Origin: Archangium sp.
Lineage (GTDB): Bacteria; Myxococcota; Myxococcia; Myxococcales; Myxococcaceae
Length of the DNA: 64,000 nucleotides
Assembly (NCBI GenBank): GCA_030681645.1
Contig: JAUXRX010000004.1
Span: forward strand, 62,001-126,000
Direction of reading: 5' to 3'
Part shown: positions 1-8,332 of the stretch, piece after piece
Position numbering within the stretch: position 1 is the stretch's first letter
Layout: each line of letters begins with the position of its first letter
The notes under the pieces: generated by a model
The model's input: the letters and a program-made list of their open reading frames with translations, nothing else
What the model was told of the DNA's origin: nothing
Database searches by the model: none
Made by a program: the position numbers and the translations under genes

Positions 1-1
1 G

Positions 2-952
2 GCGGTGGCGCGCTTCGAGTTCCAGCCCGTCGGCCCCCAACACGCGAAGGTGCCCTTCCCGCTGCGCGTGCTGGCCGTCGACGAGGCGGGCTCCCTGGTG
101 GAGAGCTTCGAGGGCACCCTCGAGTTGACCGATGACACCGGCACGGTCACGCCGCTCACCGTCGGGCCCTTCGTGCGCGGCCGGCTCCAGGCCTTCGTCA
201 GCATCGACGTGCTCACCCCGGGCACGGTGCTCCACGGGCGCAACGCCGCGGGGAAGACGGGCGACTCGGAGTCCTTCTCCGTCACCCCCGGCCCCGCCAC
301 CGCGGTGGTGTTCGCGAGCGCGCCGATGGCCGGTGACGCGGGCGGCTGCGTCGGCCCCTTCGAGCTGCGCCTCGTGGACACGTGGGGCTTCGCCACCTCC
401 GCCACCGCGGACGTCGCCGTCTCGCTGTCGGCGATTCCCGCGCTCGGCGCGGACTTCTTCCTGGACGGCGCGTGCACTGCGGCGGCGAGCGCGCTCACCA
501 TCGGCGCGGGGGGCGCGGCGGCACAGGTCTACGTGAAGGCCACGGTCGCCGGCCCGCTCACGGTGCGCGCTGCGCCGGACACGCTGCCTTCGGTGCAAGC
601 CGGGGTGATGGTGCGGCCGCTGGTGCCCAGCGCCCTCACCTTTGCGACCGCGCCGTCGAGCGTGCGGGTGGGCGGGTGCAGCGCCGCGTTCGACGTGCGC
701 GCGGAAGATTCGCTGGGCAACGTGTCGGCGCCGGCGGGGCCGCTGGTGCTGATCATCGGCGCCACGCCCGCAGCGGGGGTGGCCTTCTTCGATGACCCCA
801 CGTGCACCACGCCGGTGAGCGCGCCGCAGCTCGATGCCGGCAGGGCGGAGGTGCGGTTCTTCGTCTCGTCCAGCATCGCCGCCACCGTGCGGCTCGACGT
901 GAGCGCTGCCGGGTTGAGCGCGGCGGCGGCTGACGTGGAGGTGACGCCTTGA
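2..952 (+). CDS. Ig-like repeat surface protein, 5' partial
   Basis: The frame is open from the first whole codon and stops with TGA at 950-952, so the start lies outside the window. The first ~95 residues resemble the Ig-like domain that precedes the repeat block of the next gene. Two copies of a ~105-residue repeat follow. Each carries one cysteine near its start and a second about 40 residues later (in FFLDGACT and FFDDPTCT), probably a disulphide. By analogy with the downstream paralog, the missing 5' part should encode a lipoprotein signal and an IPT/TIG domain. The stop overlaps a TTG that opens the frame of the next gene (TTGA at 949-952). The function is probably cell-surface or extracellular adhesion; this is inference from architecture only. 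Confidence 0.75.
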   Translation, partial: AVARFEFQPVGPQHAKVPFPLRVLAVDEAGSLVESFEGTLELTDDTGTVTPLTVGPFVRGRLQAFVSIDVLTPGTVLHGRNAAGKTGDSESFSVTPGPATAVVFASAPMAGDAGGCVGPFELRLVDTWGFATSATADVAVSLSAIPALGADFFLDGACTAAASALTIGAGGAAAQVYVKATVAGPLTVRAAPDTLPSVQAGVMVRPLVPSALTFATAPSSVRVGGCSAAFDVRAEDSLGNVSAPAGPLVLIIGATPAAGVAFFDDPTCTTPVSAPQLDAGRAEVRFFVSSSIAATVRLDVSAAGLSAAAADVEVTP

Positions 953-980
953 CCCGCTCACCCGGAAAGAGACCCGCTCC

Positions 981-1057
981 GTTCGTCCCGAGCGGAGTCG
1001 AGGGATGGGCGCCCACGCGAGCCGGAAGTCGCCCCTCGACTCCGCTCGGGGTGAACG
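981..1057. repeat. REP-A inverted pair
   Basis: Two copies of the dispersed REP-A element in opposite orientation, at 981-1004 and 1032-1057, around the core CGACTCCGCTCGG. They sit between the stop of the first repeat protein and the signal peptide of the second. Confidence 0.8.
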
Positions 1058-1112
1058 GGGGCACTCCGCTCGGAGTGAACGGGAGCACTCCGCTCGGAGT
1101 AAACGGGAGCAC
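1041..1112 (+). repeat. 24-nt tandem repeat, three units
   Basis: Three near-identical 24-nt units (1041-1064, 1065-1088, 1089-1112) start with TCCGCTCGG and end in GCAC; a fourth partial unit follows. The unit is one arm of REP-A amplified in tandem. Because 24 is divisible by three, copy-number change leaves the frame open (translation STPLGVNG). Confidence 0.85.
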
Positions 1113-1122
1113 TCCGCCCGGC

Positions 1123-4100
1123 TTGCGCCGGACTCCTCCGCGCGTGGCCGGGTTGCTGCTCGCCCTGGTGCTCGGCTGCACGAAGGCGCCGGAGCCGCCG
1201 GTGCTCACCAGCGTCACGCCGGATCGCGGCCCGTCGGACCGCACCGTCACCCTCACCATCACCGGCGAGCGGCTGGGCGCGCGCCTCTTCACCGACTTCT
1301 CCCGCAAACAGGGCAGCGCGCTCGACTCGACCTGGACCGCGCGGCTCGGCCGCGAAGCGCTCCTCGACGTGGGCCTGGGTGAAGACGGCACCCTCCACGC
1401 CACCGTGCCCGCGGGTCTCGCGCCAGGCCCCTACGAGCTCACCGTCGTCGACCCGGCGGGCCGGGCGCTCACGCTGGCCGACGCGTACCGCGTGTTGTCC
1501 ATCGACACGCTCTCGTCGCTCGTCGACAGCTACCGCTTCGACCCCGTCCCTCCGCAGCGCACCGGCGTGCCCTTCGCCATCACCGTCACCGCGCTCGACG
1601 CGCAGGGAGCGGTCGTCGACGGCTTCAGCGGGGCGGTGACGCTGAGCGACCGCACCGGCGCCGTGGTGCCGCGCACGCTCGCGTGGTTCGCGGCGGGCCG
1701 CTGGACGGGCCCCGTCGAGGTGCGGGTGCCCAGCGCCGCTGACGCGCTCACCGCCACCGACGCCGATGGCCGCGCCGGGGTGAGCAACGACTTCTCCGTG
1801 GGCGTGGGCCCGGGCGCGGGGCTGCGCTTCTCCACGCCGCCGCGAACGGCGGCCGCGGGCACCTGCTCCGAGGCCGTCAGCGTCGAGCTCACCGACACGC
1901 TCGGCCTCGCCTCGGCTGCGACCACGCCGGTCGCCCTCACCATCGCGGGCACGCCCTCGGCGGGCTTCGAGCTCTTCTCCGACGCCACCTGCGCCACCCC
2001 GCTCGCGGCGCCCGTCATCGCGGTGGGACAGAGCGCCACGCCGCTCTTCTTCCGGGGAACGCGCGCGGGCACGGTGCAGCTGCGCGCCTCGGCGCCGGCG
2101 CTGGTGAGCGCGGTGCAGGCCGAGGTGGTCAGCCCCGGGCCCGCGGTGAAGCTGTCCTTCACCACGCCGCCGCCCACCGTCACCGCGGGCGCGTGCAGCC
2201 CGGCCGTGACGCTCGCGGTGCAGGACGCCTTCGACAACCTCTCGCCCGTCACGCAACCACTCCCGGTCTCCTTCGCCGCGGTACCCAACGGCGGCTTCAC
2301 CTTCTTCACCGACCCCACCTGCGGGACGGCCGGCGCGATGACGCAGTTCGCCGCGGGCTCCGCCACCATCGACGTGTCCTTCATCGGCAACGTCGCGGGC
2401 GTGGTGGTGATGACCGCCTCGGCCACCGGGCTGCCCGACGCGACGCAGACCGCGCGCATCAACCCCGAGGGCTTCCCCACCAGGCTCGTCATCGTCTCCG
2501 CGGCGCAGACGCTGCCCATCACCCAGTGCTCGGGCCCGCTCGCGGTGCAGACCCAGGACTCGCTCGGCAACGCGGTGTCGACCGCGGGCGTGGTGACGGT
2601 GGCGCTGTCGTCGCTGCCGCTCACGGGCCTCGACTACTTCCTCGACGACCTCTGCCTCGTCCCCACCACCACGCTGGCGCTCGGCTCGGGCGGGAGCACC
2701 GACGCCGTCTACTTCCGCGGCCGCCAGACGGGCGCCGTCACGGCGCTGGTCGACAGCGCTGGCCTGCAGGGTGATTCGCAGACGCAGACGCTGCTCGCGG
2801 GCCCGCCTGATCATCTCGCCATCATCTCGCCCGCGCGCACCGAGCTGGCCGACACCTGCTCGGCCGAGGTGGTGGTGCAGCTGCAGGACATGGACGGCTT
2901 CGCCACCCCGGCCGTGACGCCGGTGGCCGTGACGCTGAGCGCGGCGCCGGCGACGGGCTTCACCCTGTACTCAGACGCGAGCTGCACCACGCCCGCGAGC
3001 GCGCTCACCCTCGCCCCGGGCGCGACCGCGGGGCGCCTCTGGTTCAAGGGCACGCGCGCAGGGGCGGTGACCCTCGACGCCGCCTCGGCGCCGCTCGGCC
3101 CCGCGCAGCAGGTGCAGACCATTCTCCCCGCGCCGCCTGCGGGCCTGGCCTTCCTCACCGCGCCGCAGACCGTGAGCGCAGCGGCCTGCTCGGCGATCGC
3201 CACCGTGCAGCTGCAGGACGCCTTCGGCAACCCGGCCACGCAGGCGACCGCCCGCCCGCTCAACCTCGCCGCCGCGCCCGCGGCGGGCTTCACCTTCTAT
3301 TCAGACCCCGGGTGCACCACGCCCGTCACCCTGGCCACCCTGGCCGCTGGCGCGACCGAGGCAGACTTCTTCTTCTCGGCGAGCACGGTGGGGCCCGTGA
3401 CCGTGACGGTGAGCTCCACCGGCCTCACCCCGGCGCAGCAGGTGGAGACGGTGCAGCCGGGCGTACCCGCCTCGCTCGCCTTCACCACCGCCCCACAGAC
3501 GCGCGCCGCCGGGAGCTGCAGCGGCATCGTCACCGTCGAGGTGAGAGACGCGCCCGGCAACCCCAGCACCGTCGCCGCGCTCACCACCGTCACGCTCGCC
3601 GCGCTGCCCGTCGCGGGCTTCGCCTTCTACTCAGACGCGAGCTGCGCCACGGCCGTGCCGAGCGTGACCATCGCCGCGGGCCTGTCGAACACCTCGTTCT
3701 TCTTCCGCGGCACGCTCGCCCAGCCCATCGACGTCACCGCGTCATCGGCGGGCCTCGCCAGCGCCACCCAGCGCGAGACGCTCACCGCTGGTCCCGACGC
3801 CGCGCTCCTCTTCACCACGCCGCCGCGCATCGTGAACGCAGGCGCGTGCTCGGCCGCGCTCACCGTGGGGGTGCAGGACGCGTTCGGCAACGCGGCGCCC
3901 CAGGCGGCCGCGCGCGCGGTGGCGTTGTCCGCCGCACCGGGCACGGGCTTCACCTTCTATTCAGATGCGGGCTGCACCACGGTGGTGACGGGGCTCACCA
4001 TCGGCGGGGGCGCCTCGAGCGGCACGTTCTTCGTGCGCGGCACCACCGCGAACGCCGAGCTCGTCACCGCGCAGTCGGCGGGGGTCACCAACGCCACCCA

Positions 4101-7038
4101 GACCGTCACCGTCACCGCCGCGTCCACCCCTTCGAAGCTCGCCTTCACCACGCCCCCGCGCACGGTCACCTCGGCCCAGTGCAGCGCGGTGCTCACGGTG
4201 CAGAGCCTGGACAGCTTCGACAACCCGCGCACGCTCGCGGCGAACACGCCGGTCGTGCTCTCCGCGGTGCCCGCAGCGAGCTTCGCCTTCTATTCGGACG
4301 CCGCGTGCACGGTGGCGGTGGCGAACATCACCATCGCGGCCGGCACCGACACCGCCAGCTTCTACGCGCGCGGCCTGCCCGCGGGCGCGGTGGTGGTCAC
4401 CGCCGCCGCGGCCGGGCTCAACCCTGCCACGCAGACCGTCACCATCACCGCCGCGCCGGCGGATCGCCTCGTCTTCACCACCCCGCCGCAGACGCTGGTC
4501 GCGGGCGCCTGCTCGGCCCTGGCCACGGTGCAGAGCCGGGACGCTCAGGGGAACGCCTCGCCGCCCGGCGCGAACACCACCGTGACGCTCACCTCTGGCG
4601 CGGGCGTCACCTTCTTCAGCGACGCCACCTGCACGACCACGGCGGGCTCGGTGACGCTGGCGAGCGCGGCGACCAGCACGAGCTTCTACTTCCGCGGAAC
4701 GGTGGCGGGCACGCGCACGCTGACGGCCTCCGCGCCTGGCTTCACCGCGGGCACGCAGAACGAGACCATCAACCCCGCGGCGCCCTCGAAGTTGATCATC
4801 ACCAGCGCGCCGCTGAGCGTGCAGGCCGGCGCGTGCTCGGCCGCGGTGACCGTGCAGGTGCAGGACCCCTTCAACAACCCGGTGACCCTGGGCAGCGCGC
4901 TCCCGGTGACGCTGAGCCAGGCAGGCGTGCCGGTGACCCTCTACAGCGGCGCGTGCGGCGCGCCGGCGGGGTCGATCACCATCGGCGCGGGCGCGAGCAG
5001 CGCCACCTTCACCCTGCGCGGAACCACCGCGGGCGTGGTGACCGTGACCACCACGTCGGCCGGCCTCACTCCGGCCTCACAGGCCGAGACCATCAACCCC
5101 GCGCCCGGAGATCGCCTCGTCTTCACCACGCCCCCGCAGACGCTCACCGCGGGCGCCTGCTCCGCGGTCGCGACGGTGCAGGTCAGAGACCCGTTCGGCA
5201 ACGCGGCCCCGGTGGGCGCGCTCACCACGGTGACGCTCTCGGCTCCGCCGCCGATGACCTTCTTCACCGCGGCGGGCTGCGGCACGTCCACCACCACGGC
5301 CCCCATCGCCGCGGGCGCGTCGGCCACCAGCTTCTTCTTCCGCGGCACGCTCTCGGGGGCCGTGCTCCTCACCGCGACGGCGCCCGGGCTCACGCCGGGT
5401 ACGCAGAGCCAGACCATCAACCCGGGGGCGGCGACGGCCTTCCAGTGGGATCCGCTCCCGCCGAGCCTCACCCTCACCGTGCCGTTCGCCGCCACCATCC
5501 GCGCGCGCGACGCGTTCGGAAACACCGCCACGTCCTTCACGCAGACGGCGGCGCTCTCGCTCGCGCCCGTGGCGACGACGGTGGCGTGCACCGCGGCGTG
5601 CACCAACGCCACCACCACCGACGTCTTCACCGCGGGCGTGTGGACGGGCACCCTCACTCTCGGCGGCGCCGTGGGCACCGGCCGCGCGGCCACCGCCACC
5701 CAGGGCGCCGTCACCGGCACCTCGGCGCTCTTCGACGTGGTGTCCGCCAACCGCTCGCCGCCGACCGCGCGGTTCACCGCCACGCCGCGGGTGGTGCTGG
5801 TGAACCAGGTCGTCACCTTCGACGCGTCGACGTCCGCAGACCTGCAGACGCCGACCGCGATGCTGCAGGTGAGCTGGGACTTCGACGGGGTGGCCGCCGG
5901 TCCCCCTCCGTGGACCGCGTGGACCACCACCAAGACGGCGACGCGCAGCTGGCCGGCCGCCGGCATCTACGGCGTGCGCCTCGCGGTGAGAGACACCGAC
6001 GGCGACATCGGCTTCCGGGTGGGCTGGGTGCACGTGCTCCCCGCGGCGAGCACGAACCGCTGCGTCGTCGACATCAACACCAACACCGACGACGGCGCGA
6101 CGAGCTGCGCCAACAAGGGCCCCGACAACCGCCTCTCGCTGGTGGAAGCGGTGCGGGTGTCGAACTCGATGATGGGCACCCAGACCATCACCTTCAACGG
6201 GCCGATGACCATCACCGGCACCGGCAACCTGAACTTCACCGCCGACACCGACCTCGTCGCGCCCGCGGGGGTGATCATCGTCGGCTTCATTCCGCAGGTG
6301 ACGACCAACGGCGCCGACGTGCGCTTCTATGGGCTCGAGCTCTCGGGCCAGACCGGCCCCATCAACGTCAGCGGGGCCGGGGCGAGCCTCGAGGTGTACG
6401 ACAGCTATCTTCACAACGGCGACGGCATCAACAACCGCGCCACCCTGCTCATCGACGGCACCACCTTCGCCGCCTGCACGCAGGAGTGCATCAACACCAA
6501 CGGCGGCACGACCGTGCGTCACTCGCTGTTCCGCAGCTCGGCGTTCGACGCGCTTCGCCTGGAGTTCTGCGGCGGCGGCGCCCCGCACGTCGACGCGTGG
6601 TCGAACGTCTTCTCCGGCGTGCTGCACGGCATCCACGCGCTGTGCACGAGCACCATCCTGGCGCGGCACAACACCTTCGACGCGAACGAAAAGGCGGTCT
6701 GGTACGCGGGCGGCACGGGCCAGGTGCTGACGAACAACCTCATCACGGGCCACACCGACCCGGCAGGCGCGGTGGACTGCACCGGCGGGCCCACCTTCAC
6801 GCAGCGCACGCACCACCTGCTGCGCGCCAACGCGACCGATGGCTGCGGGGTGGCCGGTGACCCGAGCACGCTCACCAGCAACCCGCTCTACGTGCTGCCC
6901 GCGTCCTTCGACTACCGTCTCACCTTCGGCAGCCCCGGCCTCGACGCCGCGCTCGACCTGGGGCTCAACCTGACGCCGGCAGCGCCGGGGAACTTTCAAG
7001 GCGCGGGACCGGATAGGGGCGGGCGTGAGTCGTACTGA
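1123..7038 (+). CDS. giant Ig-like repeat lipoprotein with PKD and beta-helix domains
   Basis: This is a predicted surface lipoprotein of 1971 residues. TTG at 1123 gives a clean signal peptide (MRR, hydrophobic run, LVLGC with Cys19). The frame is open back to a TTG at 949, but that extension is translated repeat DNA and would bury the signal. Order: IPT/TIG-like (~27-110), Ig-like (~136-228), eleven ~110-residue repeats (~234-1443), a second Ig-like copy (~1444-1540), a PKD domain (~1542-1640) and a right-handed beta-helix (~1644-1971) beginning with a CSLREA-like segment (RLSLVEAVR). Each repeat has two cysteines, in motifs like AGACSA and SDAGCTT. It is paralogous to the partial gene upstream. 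A role in adhesion or matrix is inferred. The start codon is the least certain part. Confidence 0.8.
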   Translation: MRRTPPRVAGLLLALVLGCTKAPEPPVLTSVTPDRGPSDRTVTLTITGERLGARLFTDFSRKQGSALDSTWTARLGREALLDVGLGEDGTLHATVPAGLAPGPYELTVVDPAGRALTLADAYRVLSIDTLSSLVDSYRFDPVPPQRTGVPFAITVTALDAQGAVVDGFSGAVTLSDRTGAVVPRTLAWFAAGRWTGPVEVRVPSAADALTATDADGRAGVSNDFSVGVGPGAGLRFSTPPRTAAAGTCSEAVSVELTDTLGLASAATTPVALTIAGTPSAGFELFSDATCATPLAAPVIAVGQSATPLFFRGTRAGTVQLRASAPALVSAVQAEVVSPGPAVKLSFTTPPPTVTAGACSPAVTLAVQDAFDNLSPVTQPLPVSFAAVPNGGFTFFTDPTCGTAGAMTQFAAGSATIDVSFIGNVAGVVVMTASATGLPDATQTARINPEGFPTRLVIVSAAQTLPITQCSGPLAVQTQDSLGNAVSTAGVVTVALSSLPLTGLDYFLDDLCLVPTTTLALGSGGSTDAVYFRGRQTGAVTALVDSAGLQGDSQTQTLLAGPPDHLAIISPARTELADTCSAEVVVQLQDMDGFATPAVTPVAVTLSAAPATGFTLYSDASCTTPASALTLAPGATAGRLWFKGTRAGAVTLDAASAPLGPAQQVQTILPAPPAGLAFLTAPQTVSAAACSAIATVQLQDAFGNPATQATARPLNLAAAPAAGFTFYSDPGCTTPVTLATLAAGATEADFFFSASTVGPVTVTVSSTGLTPAQQVETVQPGVPASLAFTTAPQTRAAGSCSGIVTVEVRDAPGNPSTVAALTTVTLAALPVAGFAFYSDASCATAVPSVTIAAGLSNTSFFFRGTLAQPIDVTASSAGLASATQRETLTAGPDAALLFTTPPRIVNAGACSAALTVGVQDAFGNAAPQAAARAVALSAAPGTGFTFYSDAGCTTVVTGLTIGGGASSGTFFVRGTTANAELVTAQSAGVTNATQTVTVTAASTPSKLAFTTPPRTVTSAQCSAVLTVQSLDSFDNPRTLAANTPVVLSAVPAASFAFYSDAACTVAVANITIAAGTDTASFYARGLPAGAVVVTAAAAGLNPATQTVTITAAPADRLVFTTPPQTLVAGACSALATVQSRDAQGNASPPGANTTVTLTSGAGVTFFSDATCTTTAGSVTLASAATSTSFYFRGTVAGTRTLTASAPGFTAGTQNETINPAAPSKLIITSAPLSVQAGACSAAVTVQVQDPFNNPVTLGSALPVTLSQAGVPVTLYSGACGAPAGSITIGAGASSATFTLRGTTAGVVTVTTTSAGLTPASQAETINPAPGDRLVFTTPPQTLTAGACSAVATVQVRDPFGNAAPVGALTTVTLSAPPPMTFFTAAGCGTSTTTAPIAAGASATSFFFRGTLSGAVLLTATAPGLTPGTQSQTINPGAATAFQWDPLPPSLTLTVPFAATIRARDAFGNTATSFTQTAALSLAPVATTVACTAACTNATTTDVFTAGVWTGTLTLGGAVGTGRAATATQGAVTGTSALFDVVSANRSPPTARFTATPRVVLVNQVVTFDASTSADLQTPTAMLQVSWDFDGVAAGPPPWTAWTTTKTATRSWPAAGIYGVRLAVRDTDGDIGFRVGWVHVLPAASTNRCVVDINTNTDDGATSCANKGPDNRLSLVEAVRVSNSMMGTQTITFNGPMTITGTGNLNFTADTDLVAPAGVIIVGFIPQVTTNGADVRFYGLELSGQTGPINVSGAGASLEVYDSYLHNGDGINNRATLLIDGTTFAACTQECINTNGGTTVRHSLFRSSAFDALRLEFCGGGAPHVDAWSNVFSGVLHGIHALCTSTILARHNTFDANEKAVWYAGGTGQVLTNNLITGHTDPAGAVDCTGGPTFTQRTHHLLRANATDGCGVAGDPSTLTSNPLYVLPASFDYRLTFGSPGLDAALDLGLNLTPAAPGNFQGAGPDRGGRESY

Positions 7039-7056
7039 AGTCATCGGGGGAATCGG

Positions 7057-8313
7057 ATGAACGGAAGAACCTGCCTCTCACTCGTCTTCGCGCTCGCGGC
7101 CTGCGGGCAGGAAGAAGCTGCTCTTCCGCCACCCGCGCTGGTGCCGGTCACGGTGCCGAAGCCCGCGCCCACCGCGCTGGTCGGCAAGTGCGGCGCGGTG
7201 GCCGGCACCGTCGAGGTGCACCACGTGGGCCTGCCGTACTGGGAACCGGTCACCGAGGGCACCGAGCTGCGTGTGGATGACTGGGTGCGCACGCAGCCGG
7301 GCGCGACGGTCGAGCTGCAGTTCAGCAACGGCGCGAAGCTGGCCGTCGAAGAGAACTCGGTGGTGGTGGTGGAGCTGCCGGCCGCGCCCACGGCGGACGA
7401 GGAGCCTGCGCCGTTGGTGGCGGTGAGCAAGGGCACGGTGCGTGGCGTGGCGAACGACGCGGCGAACGCGCCGGTGTTGTTGCGCTCGGGCACGAAGACG
7501 CAGCGGGTGGTGGCCTCGAAGGGGCAGGCGCAGGTCGACTACCGCGTGCGCGCGACCGAGCAGGGCACGGAGATCGCCGTGACGAAGGGCACGGGCGTGG
7601 TCGAGCAGGGCGAGCAGAAGGTCGAGCTCACGCAGGGCCGGGCCACGATGGCCACGGAGACCCTCTCGGCGGCGGTGGAGATCCCCGACTTCCCCGTCTC
7701 GGTCGCGCCCGGCATCGACGCGCGGGGCATCTTCCCCTCTGACAAGCCGCTCTTCCTCACCTGGAAGCCGGTGCGGGGCATCACCACGTACCGGGTGCAG
7801 CTGGCGAGGGACCTCTCGTTCAGCGAAGACGTGAAGACCACCGACGTCACCACCACCAGCTACGAGCTGCGGCCCCAGGCGCGCGGGCTGTACGTGTGGC
7901 GGGTGGCCTCGATCGGCGCGGGCGGGGTGACGAGCGAGTACGGCTTCGCGCGGCGCATCTACTTCGAAGAAGAGCGGCCGCAGGAGCTGCTGCTCACCCC
8001 CGAAGACGGCGAGACCTTCGGGTACCAGAAGAACGCGCCGGTCATTCTCTTCCAGTGGCAGGCGGCGGCCGGCGCGACGTCGTACCGGCTGTCGGTCTCG
8101 CGCGGGGCTGATCCGCTCGACAAGCCGGTGGTGACCGAGACGACCGACGCCCAGCGCCTCGAGGTGAAGAAGCTGACCGCCGGCGAGTACTCGTGGGGCG
8201 TCTACGTGCGCCCCGGGATGAAGCCGATCTTCCTCTCGACGCGGAAGCTGGTGGTGAAGCAGATGGCGAAGCCGAAGGTGAAGACGGTCAAGTCGATCCA
8301 GTGGACCGAGTGA
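7057..8313 (+). CDS. FecR-domain lipoprotein
   Basis: A 418-residue protein starting with a signal peptide and lipobox (ALAACG, Cys16), preceded by a purine-rich ribosome site (GGGGGA at 7044-7049). Residues ~45-200 form a FecR-like domain: a DWVRTQPGATVEL segment, then NGAKLAVEENS, then KGTVRGVAND. The C-terminal half has two fibronectin-III-like segments (FLTWKPVRGITTYRVQL and VILFQWQAAAGATSYRL). In Myxococcota, FecR-domain lipoproteins of this shape are common and are not linked to a TonB receptor; none is seen nearby. It lies 18 nt after the giant repeat protein and may be co-transcribed, perhaps as a surface partner. Confidence 0.75.
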   Translation: MNGRTCLSLVFALAACGQEEAALPPPALVPVTVPKPAPTALVGKCGAVAGTVEVHHVGLPYWEPVTEGTELRVDDWVRTQPGATVELQFSNGAKLAVEENSVVVVELPAAPTADEEPAPLVAVSKGTVRGVANDAANAPVLLRSGTKTQRVVASKGQAQVDYRVRATEQGTEIAVTKGTGVVEQGEQKVELTQGRATMATETLSAAVEIPDFPVSVAPGIDARGIFPSDKPLFLTWKPVRGITTYRVQLARDLSFSEDVKTTDVTTTSYELRPQARGLYVWRVASIGAGGVTSEYGFARRIYFEEERPQELLLTPEDGETFGYQKNAPVILFQWQAAAGATSYRLSVSRGADPLDKPVVTETTDAQRLEVKKLTAGEYSWGVYVRPGMKPIFLSTRKLVVKQMAKPKVKTVKSIQWTE

Positions 8314-8332
8314 TGATGCATGCCCCTCGACT

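Noticed and set aside
949..1122. TTG at 949 as start of the giant lipoprotein
   Set aside because: It overlaps the upstream stop neatly, but would add 58 residues of translated REP-A ahead of a perfect lipoprotein signal. TTG 1123 fits better, although 949 cannot be excluded.
3312..6860. Long plus-strand frame inside the giant repeat gene
   Set aside because: Arg/His-rich shadow in another frame; the true frame has signal peptide, repeats, PKD and beta-helix.
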